From NCBI RefSeq assembly GCF_028858725.1, contig NC_084789.1:41571594-41635593 (forward strand): 64,000 nucleotides of DNA. The letters are read 5' to 3'. This document shows, piece after piece, positions 23,325 to 34,920 of this stretch. The notes below the pieces were generated by a model, which had not been told where the DNA came from, did not search any database, and saw only the letters and a program-made list of their open reading frames with translations. How positions within the stretch are numbered: position 1 is the first letter of the stretch; every line of letters begins with the position of its first letter. Made by a program: the position numbers and the translations under genes. This DNA comes from Colius striatus (Eukaryota; Chordata; Aves; Coliiformes; Coliidae).

Positions 23325-23580
23325 AGCAGCGACCTGACAGGAGGCTGCAGTGAGCTGGGGGTTGGTCTCTTCTCTCTAGTAATGAATGACAGGACAAGAG
23401 GAAACAGCCTCAAGGTGCCCCAGGGGAGGTTGAGGTTGGAGCTGAGGCAGAGCTGTTTCCCTGAGAGGGGTGTGAGCCCCTGTGCCAGGCTGCCCAGGGA
23501 GCTGGGGCAGTGCCCAGCCCTGCAGGGATCCCAGAGCTGTGGAGCTGAGGTGCTGAGGGCCTTGCTATTCACTCTCAAGC
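23325..23580 (+). mobile_element. CR1 LINE fragment
   Basis: It reads GACAGGAGGCTGCAGTGAGC, GGTTGGTCTCTTCTCTCTAG, GGACAAGAGGAAACAGCCTC and GGCTGCCCAGGGAGCTGGGG, a classical CR1 3' region. It is the same subfamily as 9301-9677 but in opposite orientation. The far 3' tail is missing. Confidence 0.85.
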
Positions 23581-25264
23581 ATGGTGTGACACATCTCCAA
23601 CACCTGATGCAGTTGAGCTGGGCACTTCAGTCCCACTGAGGTGTCAGGACTGGCCTAGCCTAAGCTTTCTTTAAAGCACACTCCCTCCAAGTTGGTTTTT
23701 CCTGCCCTGCTCAGAGCTCAGCCACGTGTCTTGTTCCTTTGCCTTGTCATTCGTGGTTTCTCTTGGCCAATTTGCAAGGTACAGTACCAGTGGAAGTGTA
23801 GGAGAGGCACAAGAGGAATATCAACATTCACAAGTCTTCATGTCATTCCTTATTCTGAAGCAAATGAATTCCAGCCTGAGCCAAGCTCAAGCCAGAGCAG
23901 CAGCTGGGCAAACACACACGTCTCCAAACAGCACCTCCAGCCAACAGGAGCAGCTGGAATGGCATCCCTATGCCACTTACCCACAGCACTACCAGTTGCA
24001 ACTGGGGGAGGCATCTTCTGCTCAGATTGGAAGCTGGACTGTGGAATGAGGGTCCTAAATGCAGGCTCCTAGTGCCTGGGGTACATCCCTCACCTCCAGC
24101 TGCCACTGCAGCACGGCACGAGTCGTGTCCCACCTCCCAGCCCTGTGCACATTCCTCACGCCACAAGGGGCTGACAAATGCCACTGAACACCTCTGCTTG
24201 GGCAAATTAATTCCACTCCTGTCCATCAGTTCAGTCTGCTCCCAGCCCCTCCTGCAGGCTTGGGCTGAGGCACCAGCACGTGCCTACTCTGGACAAACGG
24301 AGACTGTCCTGCATCACCCCCCAGCTGATGTGCTCAACAAAACAGAACATGTGCTGGCTGCTGAGGTGACAAATTGATGATTAAGTGTTTTACTCACCCA
24401 TTTTACCCTCTACAAGAGTTCCTGGGAGGAAGAGTGAGTGCTTGGGGCTGGATGTGAGCTCCCAGCACCCCCAGTGCCTGCGTGTCTGTCTCACAGCAGC
24501 TCAGAGGTTTGCAGCAGCCCAGAGCACTGGCTTCACACACCAAATTACCTTTTATTTCCCCTTTTCTACACTAGAAAACAAGAGAAAACCCACCCATTCA
24601 GCAGCTGCTGCCATGTCCTGCACATGGCTGGATGCACCCCAGAAGCATCTTTTATGTGGCCACTGCTCTGGGACTGGAGGAACACTGCCAGCCAGCTTCC
24701 CTATGAAATGAATTAACCTCCCCAGCAAAACACGTGTGACCATCCCTACAGCACTGCCCCAGCCCTCAGCACCCTTCCCTCACAGCCAGCTCTGCATTCC
24801 CAGGCTGGGGGAACTCCTTTCCTCGGTGGGTGATGAAGCAGCGAGGCCGCCAGGCTGGAGGCTGCCTGAGCTCCCCTGGCTCAGGCTGCACAGCAGTCTT
24901 TGTGCTTGTCTCTTTAATCCAAACGAGGCATTCTCACAAAACTTAGCATGATCTTTGCTACCTCTCTCCCTGATTGTCAGATCTGAGGATACAGCAGCCA
25001 CAGAAAGCCACGTTTCCCTGGGAAACCAAGCTAAAAATAGCCAGGCTGGCTGCCTGGGGAGACTGGGCTGGTGAAACTGCAGTTGGGATGAGATAGCACT
25101 GAGGATGAAGTGTGTGCAGTACAGGCCCTGAATGCTAAAGATCCCAGTGTCAAACAGCCTGTCCCCTCAGCAGCACACTGTGAGAGCTGACCCTCCTCCT
25201 GCTGTGGGCAGCACGGCCTGGCCAGGCAGCCTCTGACCTGCAAACCCAGGCTGGGGGATGGAGC

Positions 25265-25365
25265 CTGCTCTGAAACCATCCTCAGGTGCTGAGGGCTGTG
25301 GGTTAGTGCTGGGCTTGGCAGGGCTTGGACTCCAGGACTTTAAAGAGCTTTCCAACCAAACTCAG
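25265..25365 (+). mobile_element. Short CR1 3'-end fragment
   Basis: GTGCTGAGGGCTGTGGGTTA, TGCTGGGCTTGGCAGGGCTT and GGACTTTAAAGAGCTTTCCA correspond to the last 100 bp of a CR1 element. It is solitary and truncated. Confidence 0.65.
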
Positions 25366-25669
25366 GGAAACAGCTTACACTGTTGAAACAAGCCAAGCAA
25401 GCACACAAATGACATCTTTCTGCAAGGAGCAACAGGCCTGAGTCAAAGAGCAGCTTCTGGAGGGTGCTGGTGGGGTGAACAGCCCCAGCAGGACGTGGTG
25501 TAAGGACTGAGCTGTCTGTACATCTGCCCTCAGCCTGCTGCAGGAGACTGCCTAGCAGATACCAGCACAGGCTGATGGAGAAGGACAAACACTTCCCCCT
25601 TCTGCATATCTCACAGCCCCTTCTCCAGCAGCTTCTCATTTCCCGAGTTCACACAAGGAAAAGCAAGAA

Positions 25670-25915
25670 GGGGGGAAAAAAACCCTCTGTGCCTTTAATT
25701 CAGAATGTAATTACTCTGTGTAAATTAGTTAGCTTGGCTTCCATCTAAGATTTAGCATGTAATAGCCTATGAATCACAGCTCTGGTACAGGATATATTGT
25801 GCCATTTGTATGTAAAAATGCTTTGTACAAGGCACCCTGTGGATTAGGGATATTAATTTATACCACAGGTTGTGCAAGATTAAGTGAAATGAAAGAAGAT
25901 AAGGAGATAAGACAC
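25670..25915. promoter_or_regulatory. Candidate conserved non-coding island (weak)
   Basis: An AT-rich island has repeated TAAT/ATTA cores (TTTAATTCAG, TGTAATTACT, AAATTAGTTAG, ATATTAATTTATACC), almost no CpG and no repeat signature, within GC-rich intron. This resembles homeodomain-bound vertebrate enhancers, but only alignment could show conservation. Confidence 0.25.
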
Positions 25916-28900
25916 TGCTCCTGATCGAGGAGCAAGCTCTGGGGGCACTTTAAGGTGAAATCAGCCATCAGAGTCCACAGAGTCAGATGGGATCAGGGAA
26001 GATGGTAAAATGCCACTGGGTGTTAACAAAGCCTCTCTGGTCAGCACCCCGGGAGCTGCTCCCTCTGCCTCCTGCATGCTCTGTGTTCATGTGACATACT
26101 CCATTTCATCTGCCCAGGTAACTGCTCTGGACACAGAGCCAGGCAGGCAACACTCCTCACTGTAACCTTCATCTTCTCTCCTGCCAGGGAGCCAGAGGAA
26201 CTGTCCTGGCAGCTCCTCAAGTCCATCCCTGGTTATTCCCCAGGGGTTTGGGAGCCCCACAGGGCAGAGGGGTATGTGCTGTGCTCTTTGTGTCTGAAGT
26301 GAGGCACAGACACCCTAACAAGGCAGTGACACCCATGCCAAAGGCTTCCAACTCACTTCACCAAGAGCAGCCATCAGTGAGCTGTTCCAGCCCCAGGAAC
26401 GGGCAGTGGCTGAGACGAGGCTGCTGCTCTGGAATCAGCTGTCTGCAGCTTCATGTTTATGCTCCATCCTGACCAGCTCCTCCTCACTACTTCAAAGACA
26501 ACAAGACATTACTTACAGTCTAATTTTAAGCCAGAAACTGACTGAATTTCCATAGACAGCTAATTACCACTTCTGCCCCCAGGCTCCATCATGCTGTCAC
26601 CTCCTGCAGGGACAACACAGAGGCAATGTCCTGCCCACAGCTGTCTGGGGGGAGGTGGGAACTGCTCCCATAGCATCTCAGACACAACAGTCAGCACCTG
26701 GAAATCACCACTGAGACAAAACAACAAATAGCTGGGCTGCAGGAATTGAATGTGCCCAAAGACAGCAGGGCTGAGCTGCAGCAACACCAAGGTATCAGGG
26801 GCCAAGAAAGGCAGAAGGCACCCAGTGGGCATTTTCTTCCAGGTCGTGTTTTTATACATCTGCTCAGAAGTTCTCTTCCAAAGCAAAGAGAGTTTCAGTG
26901 CTGTGACACCATGGCATGCTTTGTGCCTCACAAGCCAGGGAAAGGATGAAGAGTGAAAGCTGACAGACACAGTGTGCACAACTGGTGACTTTCCAGTCAC
27001 AACAACCCTACACAAAGATACCAGAGTAGGTGTGAAACACTGTGAAATAATCCCCTCTGTGGAATCATCTTCACCAGAAACCCCCTGATGCTCAACACAG
27101 GCCTCTGACAACGCAGCTCACACTCTCCAAGGGGGAGCTGGAAGCCTCATTTTCCTCACTACACCAAAAGATTAAAGCAGCAGCCATCAGTGGCATCTCC
27201 AAACAGCAGCTCTGCCTGCAATCAGAACACACAGGCTTCTGAGCAGGGAGCCCAGAAATGGGAGCACCTCAGCACACACACTGCCAGGGCATGGGGAAGG
27301 AGGACTGGAAGTAGGTCACCAGCAAACATGACGATGACAGATCCTTCTGGTTGCTGTTTTGGTTTGCTGCCAGCTCCTGGCTGGAGAGAAATGCTGGGGA
27401 AGAAAGAGCTTGTGCAACAGCAGCAAGGTGGGCAGCACACCCAGGACAAACCATGGGCTACCCTTCTGAGTCCAGCCCCCTGCCTCTGCTGTGGGCAGGT
27501 CACGTGAGTATTATAGATGGAAAGGACAGGTCTTTCCTGGCTGACAATCCTCTTCTTTCACATCCACCCATCACAAGGTCACCCAGTGATTGAAATTCTA
27601 GGCTCAAGAGTTTACTGCTGGATCCACTTTCTTTTCCCAGCAACCATCTCCTGACAGGCCAGAGAGAGCAAGCTGACACCTGCCATGGGGCACACAGCGA
27701 CTCCCAGCTAATCCTGCTTCAGGAGGAACTCCCAAGGTGCCTCTCAAGCAAAGGCTCAGCTAATCCCATTCACTGACAGGCTTTTTTCACTCTTAGGAAA
27801 TGGAGAAGTGGCTGAAAACAAGAGTGTTTCCTTTGATGGTGATGTACAGTCAGTGCTTGGCCGTTTGCAGATGTGGCCGTTCCAGCGTGAGCTGTTCCTG
27901 TGCATCACCCTCCAAGCAGCAACTGTTATTAGGTGTTGGAGAAAAAGGGGCTTTTAGAACAGCTCTGCCATTTAACCAGCCATGCTGAGGCCTGTCATCT
28001 GAAGCACTAAAAAATGCTAATGTTGTATGAAGTGAAGGATTAAACAGCACAGGAGAGGCCTGAACTGTCATTCTTCTACAGATGGTGATTAGATGAACAC
28101 TAAACCTCTTTGAAGATGAAAATGTCATTGTTAAGTCAGTGTAAGGAATTGGAAACCAACAGTTTATACCCTTAAAAGAACAGCACAGTATTTCAGAGCA
28201 ATGGCCACACAACACACTGCCCATTGCTTCCCACTGAGCTGCACTGGGTGTGAGAGGGGAGGGCTGGGCACTGCACAGCAATGTCAGAGCGAGCCAGGGC
28301 TGTCTGAGCACTGAATGCACAGGAGCTGGAGTGTAATCAACAGCTTCACAGCTCTTCCCAACATCAGAGGCTCGTTAAGGCACTGAGGAGCAGCAGCTAT
28401 CTGAAGAAGATGTCACCTGTGTTCAAAACATGCCAGACATGAAAGAGCTCCAGCTGCTTCCCAGTGTTCCCCAAAGGAAGGGTGTTGCTTTACATACCCA
28501 TCATCTCCTGAGCCTTCAGGAGCAGCTGCCTTTGAAATGAAACTATATTTGGGTGGATGCAAAAGCAGTGAAGGTTTGCAGTTGCTTTTCAGCACCGAAT
28601 TTCTCAAAACAAGTTACACTGAGAATTCATTTCAATGATCTTGGCACCTACCTCCAGCAGCACAGGCAGCAGAGAACTGCAGCAGAGGGACAGGCAGCTC
28701 ACCCAGCATGCTTGTCTTGGATTCAGGAAGAGAGCTACCCAGGGACTGAATGTAACCTAAACTCACCCTCACTGACTTGCCACTTGTGGCTCTGCAGGAG
28801 CTATTTACTTACAAAGACTTCTTTTCATGGCTTATAAATGGAGTGTGATAATGTGAACAGCAAAAGCCAGCACTGCATGTGATCCTGATCAACATCAGTC

Positions 28901-28919
28901 CTTGTGAGAATCTGTTCTG

Positions 28920-29310
28920 GAGGAGTAATCCCAAAGTCCCACGGTGCTGGGGGCTGCCAGGGCCCTGCAGAGCTGCTCCAGCCCCAGCCCTGCTCCAGCA
29001 GCTTCCCCTGGCTCAGGGGGCACAGGAACGTGTCCAAGTGGGGTTGGGAACCTCCTGAGGAGCCTCCACACTCTCCCTGGGCAGCCTGGGCCAGGGCTCC
29101 CTCCCCTCAGCACCAAAGGAGCTTCTCCTCCTATGCCAGGGGCACTGCCTGTGTGCCAGCCTCTGCCCACCACCCCTTCCCCTGGCACTGGCCACCACAC
29201 AGCAAACACTGGCCCCAGGCTCTCCACAGGGATGGATCAGCATTGCTGAGGTTCTCCCTCAGCCTTCTCTTCTCCAGCCTGAACAGCCCCAGGTGTGGCA
29301 GCTTTAAAGG
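28920..29310 (-). mobile_element. CR1 LINE fragment, antisense to the copies at 5240 and 34545
   Basis: The + strand reads GGAACGTGTCCAAGTGGGGT, GGGCAGCCTGGGCCAGGGCT, AGCACCAAAGGAGCTTCTCC and CTTCTCTTCTCCAGCCTGAA, the reverse complement of the CR1 body. It is the same subfamily as 5240-5630 and 34545-34920. It sits just downstream, in transcription order, of the MYO1D exon at 29924-30078. Confidence 0.87.
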
Positions 29311-29923
29311 AGTAAGTGAGTAACTCTGAAGGTCTGACCACTTCACAGCTCCTTTTCCCTGCCAGGCACTCATTGCCAGGATGTGTCTCTGGATGGTCCC
29401 AAACTTACTCTGTGGTATAAAAGTGATTATTGACAGTTCATCTGTAGCTACAAGCTCAGTGTAAGATAACCACTTCAGTGTTCAATTCACCAATAAAACA
29501 GCTTTTGCACATTGACTTACTGCAGAGGCAGCTTTCAGGAATCAGAGATGCCACTTTAAGCTCAAGCAATAAATCACCCAGTGATACTGGGGGCAGGGGA
29601 GCCACTGGAGGAATGAACAGCTGTACCTTCATGTTCTATGATAAGAGTCTGACTGTAAGAAGCATTCAGGAGACATTGTGACACACTCAAAATGCATCAG
29701 CAGTGCCATTTGTCCCCACACACCTATGGTGTAACAAAATACTGGGAACCTGTGGGAACTGAAAAGCACATCCCAGAAACACAAGGGAAAACGTTGCTCT
29801 GCTGTCCTGCTAATGCAGGAAACACAGATGAAGCTCAAGACTGGCATCAGAATGGCTTCAGGGGAAGCTTCTGATTTGGCATGCTAGAGTGAGTTTTCAA
29901 CAGAATCCATCCCCAACACTGAC

Positions 29924-30078
29924 CTCTTGAAGTGGCTTGTCAGGACTCCCACCAGCTCTCCAATCCTGCTGTCGTTGGAGGGCTCTTTGCTGAAGAGACA
30001 CACAATGAGATCCTTGTTGTCTTTCGTGTGGAAGACCACGAGCTGGTCCTTCCCATTGGAGACACTCAATCCTACCAA
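29924..30078 (-). CDS. MYO1D: MYO1D exon, residues 904-955(split), TH1 tail
   Basis: This exon encodes [20 protein letters not shown] and continues through [19 protein letters not shown] and HFK, core strands of the TH1/PH-like tail that binds acidic phospholipids. The acceptor CACAG precedes TTG (Leu904), and the donor is AG|GTCAGT at 29924-29923. The two final bases join the last exon to make Ser955. The 155-nt length gives the expected phase. Confidence 0.96.
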
Positions 30079-33000
30079 CTGTGGAGAGGGAGCAAGAACA
30101 ATGTCACACATGTTGCTGTATCTTTGCCATTGGCCAAGCTATCCAATCCTCTCCAGGGTGTGCTCCACTTGTGCCTGTAGCAGAGCTGGGGGCAGTGTGC
30201 AGGTCCTCAGGGCTCCCACAAGCTGGAAGAGTCAAGAGGAAACGAGCAGGGTTTTTTGGCAGTCAGTGTCTCAAAGGTGCAAGGACATTTCACTGTCCAG
30301 ACTGGGTTCACTGAGTCCCTCCTCTTGTTTTTGCTTATTACCACAGTACAACAGCCTGAACGACTGCAAGGGCTGAGACTGGAAACCCTGAGCAGAGAGC
30401 TCCTGCTACCAGTTGCATACAGCCAGCACAGGTGGAGCTTGTTCTGTGCTGTTCATGCTGTTCTGAGGTTATGAAATACTTCATGCACAGACACTAACAG
30501 CTGCCTGGGTTTATGGTGTCCCTTCAAATTAATTTGCATGCTTAACTAACATCCTGAGCACAACAGCACCACAGGGACCGGTGCCATCAAGGCTCTACAC
30601 GTGCACCGAGTGTGAAAGCCGAACAAGTCGAAATCTCTGGGTTTAAAAAGCCTATTTAGACCTTAATCATTCAACAGAACCGTGTCAGAAGTCCAAGAGC
30701 CCTTCAAAATTGCCCCATGTCAGCCCTCCCCATAAGACTATCTGAATGAATACACAGAACACAAAAGGATTCCTTTCAGGGAAGGTGCTTATCTCAGGAT
30801 GTAAAGACACTGACAGCAGCTCTGCTTCAAGAGCAGGGAAACGTTCCCAGCAGCCACAGACAGCCTTCATTTCATTCACTGCTGTGCTGGCAAAGGCACC
30901 TCTAGCATCCTTTCTGCTGCCTTTGAATTCCTTGTCCATTTTCTCCCCAGGTAGGAACAAAGAGAGAACTGTGGGCTGGTGTTTCTGAGGCGATTGCCAG
31001 AATGTTTGCACACAGAAAATCCCCCCAAGCAGCATCTCAAACCAGCCAAAAGGGAAGTTATTGCTTTGTCATCATTTGCACAAACCCCCAGGTTCCTGAG
31101 ACAGGACCCAAGAGAAGAGCCTGCAGAGCCTGGGCCCCCAGCAGGCAGTGCTATGGGCTGCCCTTAAGCCCTTTACATGTCAACAGTTAAAGGAGATGGG
31201 GAGCTGGATGTGCCATTTTTTTTTCAGCCAAAGCCAAGTTTCCAGCAGTAGGAGACATCAGCTGACTGTCTCCAGCGAGATTTCCATGGAAACCCCATCC
31301 CTGAGGATGCTGCTGTGCTGCCAGGGTGCTGTGGGAATGCTGACAGCCAGCAGCAGGGCAGGCAGGGCTCTCAGCTGCCTTCACCTCCCTGTGTCACAAG
31401 GGCAATCTGTCTCCCCCAGCGAGCACACAGCCCTCCAGCAGCACAGATCTGATACACCCAGCTACATCAGGGCTGCTGCAATCATTATCCATCTGCTTCC
31501 CAAAAATCCTTGTAGCAGTTCAAACAATTGTTCTTTCCCCAAAAGGGGAGGGACCTCTGAAGCAGTAAGTGGCTGCTTGCACCACCTCCCTGTACCCCAT
31601 GAAAGGGTTTCCACACCAGGAGGGATGGAGCAAACAAGGGGGAGTGTGCAAGGCTGCTGCAGAGGTGAAAGACAACAGAGATTCAAATCATTAAGTAACA
31701 AACTATAAGATGTAACTACAAAAAAGAACAAACAACTGTATTACAGCATCAGGCATCTGCCACAGTTCAACTTAAACCTTGGCAAAAGAAAACCAGGTAG
31801 TGTTTATGAATGAAATGCATCTCCTGAGTCTCTCCTCTCCCCTTGTCCTGCAGCACAGACAGGGCTCAGAGTCACTCCACAGGCTCAGTACACATGCACA
31901 CGAGGCCAACCCACTCTGCAGCTTCCCCAGGAACACAGTGCAGGAGAGGCAGGAGAAGGAGAGGTTGTGGCCAAGAGAGCTGCAATTTGCCACTGCAGCA
32001 TTTCCCAAAGAGAGCTTCCATCAAATTCCCACTCTGGAATACTGTTCTGGCACCTGTGTGAGTCAGGGAAGGGTCTTTTGGACCCATCTCTTCAGTCCAG
32101 AAGCTTTGTGGTAGGTTGCCAAAGGGAACAATTGCAGATGTACAAATAAAGCTGATTTACAGCTAGGGAAATGTCAGTACTGCGAGAACAAGAGAGCTGT
32201 ATAGCCAGACTGTTAACTGCTGCACTGCCAGAGGAGATGCCAAGCCCCAGCCAGCAGCCAGCCTGTGCTGCAGCATCCTGCACAAATGGATGCTCTATTC
32301 TGGTCCCTGTGTTGTGTGAGGAAACAAGATTTACTGATCTTTGTAAGTAACAGATATTCCATAGGCAACCTAAAACCACATCCAACTTGTTCACTTCCTT
32401 TCACTTTTAAGGCATGAAGGATTTCAGAGGAAAATGCCACCAGTGAGCTGGTCTCGTGCTGGGACATAAATTTACCAGCTCCACTTTGAAAGCCATCAGG
32501 CAGCTAAAGCACTTCTCTAAAGCTGTGCTAAACACACATCTACCTGTAATGGCCAATGCAGTAAGGGAATGGCTGTTTTGTGCAGGGTAAGAGAGTAGAA
32601 GACTAACAGTGAGAGCCTGTGATGGACAAAAGTCACCTTGTCCACTGGAGTTCACCTTGCCAAACCCCCCTGTGCAGGAAGGACACTGGGAGTTGTGTGG
32701 ATGTGCAGGAGCAGCAGCCAGCCATGCAGCAGCACGATCTGCTGACAGCCTCAGTTTGCACAATTAAGAAATCATGTCAGTAGAACAGAACATCACCTGA
32801 GGAAAACAATCTGCAGCTGCCACCCCTCTGGCAGCAGCCTCTTTGCAAAGAGCAGCGACACTGCTGCAGAGAATCCTCCTGTTGGGGCTCAAGCACGTGA
32901 CTCCACGGGCTCTGTGGTGGGTGGTCAGTGCCCAGCAAGGAGCAGAGGACCTCTCAAACTGACAGCAGGGATGCAGGCTGAGCTGCTCATTCACTCCATG

Positions 33001-33736
33001 TTTGCAGATGAGACTTTGCTGTCACCCCAATCTCATCTCTGCTCTTTTACCAACGTGGGGCTGTCAGATTTATTGTTTCTCCAAATACAAAGGTGCCAGT
33101 AAATTTGTGTATGCCATTTCCAAGCAACCCAGCCAGGTTCTGTAGGTTGCAGATAACCACAGCAGTGTTACCTCAGGCTGAGGATAATAAACAAGCAGTT
33201 AAATCCACAGACCAGGATGCTCAAGAGCTAAAATGAGGGGTTTTTTCCCCATCCCCTTTTCTACCAGTGATAATCTGCTGCTTTGTCCCTGGCAGCTAAA
33301 CTCTGCTGCCCTGAAGGGCAGATACCTCACTGTCATTCCAAATGTAGCTTTGATAAGATTTACATTCCAAGTGCACAGATATGAAAAAGGAATATTTCAA
33401 CCACCACACAAAGGATCAAACAAAGCCCCAGAGACACGGCAACGGTGGCATGAGCTGCTGGGAGACACTCACCCCCTTCTGGGGCTGGCATCTTGCAGCA
33501 GAGAGCAAATCAAAACCAAACCAGAAGGAGCAGAAGAGAGTGTGATAAGCAGTTTGGGGGTTAGCTTCTATTTGATGCCCTGCAATGAAGAGCTGCCATG
33601 ACACACGAGTGTTGTGGGTAACTGCACTGTAACTGTTAACAAACATTAACTGCATTAGAAATGAGAAACTGAGGCCTTTTCCAGCAGATGCACTGCCCAT
33701 GACTGAGAGATGAGATTCCCCAGGCCTTGCACTTAC
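30079..33736 (-). other. MYO1D: MYO1D intron, 3.7 kb
   Basis: The sequence appears largely unique. It includes a palindromic near X-box ATTTCCATGGAAAC at 31280-31293. I see no other gene, tandem array or clear transposon. Confidence 0.8.
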
Positions 33737-33850
33737 ATTGTAGAGGGGGATGGTCTTCATCACCTTGTACTGCTTCACAGGGTCCATCTTATACAGGTGT
33801 CGGTCAGTAATGAAGATGGCTCTGTCTTCCACCTTGTTAAAGCGGTTGAC
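33737..33850 (-). CDS. MYO1D: MYO1D exon, residues 866-903, TH1 tail
   Basis: The exon encodes [20 protein letters not shown] followed by [18 protein letters not shown], matching mammalian MYO1D almost residue for residue. It is 114 nt in phase 0. The acceptor TTTCCAG|GTC is at 33852-33851 and the donor AAT|GTAAGT is strong. The acceptor belongs to a duplicated 62-bp segment, so a competing acceptor lies 59 nt upstream. Confidence 0.96.
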
Positions 33851-33860
33851 CTGGAAAGAA

Positions 33861-33977
33861 GCAAAGGTTGAGTCCCACCCAGCACTGCCAGCACATGCAG
33901 AACACAGCTCTGCAGCAAAAAAGCAAGGGTTGAGTCCCACCCAGCACTGCCAGCACATGCAGAATACAGCTCTGCAG
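33861..33977 (+). repeat. 62-bp tandem duplication spanning a splice acceptor region
   Basis: GCAAAGGTTGAGTCCCACCC at 33861 recurs as GCAAGGGTTGAGTCCCACCC at 33923, followed in both by AGCACTGCCAGCACATGCAG and AGCTCTGCAGC. On the transcribed strand each copy ends in a pyrimidine-rich tract and an AG. Confidence 0.9.
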
Positions 33978-34030
33978 CCTGGGCCAGGGCTCCCTCACCT
34001 CACACCAAAGGAGTTTCTCCTCCTGGGTCA
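33975..34030 (-). mobile_element. Short CR1 fragment
   Basis: GCAGCCTGGGCCAGGGCTCC and CACCAAAGGAGTTTCTCCTC match the middle of the copy at 28920-29310. Only about 55 bp remains, abutting the 62-bp duplication. Confidence 0.7.
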
Positions 34031-34544
34031 AGGCAAGCTCATTTGGAGGTTTTTCTGCTACAGCCTAGACCTTCATTTCCCCCCTAAGCTAGTCAAGAAG
34101 CTGAATTAAGACTGATTCACACTGGAATCAACAAAGATATACATAGAAAATGCCAGAAGGTGCAGAGAACACAATGCTAGGAAGGACTGTTCTGCAGGAG
34201 GGTATGAGCAGTATCTGAGAACATAAGGCCTGTCTCTACTCCTACAAAACCAGAAGGATAGTGGCATTTGTCTGAATCTCTTCTGTGCATGCATCCCAAT
34301 GTGACAGTTTGCTTCTAAACACACAGCATGCATTGTTTACATAAAGATGCCGTTGGGGCACTGGAGAACCTGAAGCAAAGTGCTGAAAGGACCTGAGTGC
34401 TAGAGAGGGAGAATTTGCTTCTCAGGGCAGAGAAGCTGCTGGACTTCCACTTCAGCTGAATTCATTGGTCAGTGAGCACCCACAAAACAGAAGGGGAATT
34501 TAAAACATGCTTGTAGAACTACTGCAGTCTTATACAAATTCATA

Positions 34545-34920
34545 TCCAGGTCTGGGCTGCCCAGCTCAGGAGAGACAGGGAACTGCTGGAGAGGGGCCAG
34601 TGTGGGGCCACCAAGATGCTGAGCGGCTGGGACGTGTGTGAGGAGGAAAAGCTGAGGGAACTGGGGCTGTTCAGCCTAGAGAAGAGAAAGCTGAGCTCAG
34701 GGGCACCTCAGCAGCACTTTACAAATCCCTAAATGGTGGGTGTCAGAGGCTGGGGTCAGTGTTTGTTGTGTGGTGGCCAGTGCCAGGCCAAGGGGTAACA
34801 GGCACAGGCTGGCACACAGGCAGTGCCCCTGGCACAGGAGCAGAAGCTCCTTTGGTGCTGAGGGGAGGGAGCCCTGGCCCAGGCTGCCCAGGGAGGGTGC
34901 TCCAGGCATCTGCATAGGAG
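34545..34920 (+). mobile_element. CR1 LINE fragment
   Basis: CTGGAGAGGGGCCAGTGTGG, CCACCAAGATGCTGAGCGGC, GGGGCTGTTCAGCCTAGAGA and CAGGCTGCCCAGGGAGGGTG show a longer CR1 3' region. It extends further 5' than the copy at 5240-5630. No reverse transcriptase frame survives. Confidence 0.88.

Larger units (their letters stand above)
4754..29923 (-). other. MYO1D: MYO1D last intron, 25.2 kb
   Basis: The intron lies between the exons ending at residue 955 and starting there. It contains CR1 fragments (about 5240-5630, 7497-7590, 9301-9850, 17615-17690, 23325-23580, 25265-25365 and 28920-29310), a 34-bp x 5 array (19171-19344), a 30/31-bp x 24 array (21588-22319), a 17-bp x 3 repeat (about 17884-17934), an X-box/CCAAT pair (10930-10978) and AT-rich candidate conserved islands (18040-18160, 25670-25915). 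I see no exon of another gene. Open frames here lack recognisable domains. Confidence 0.85.
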
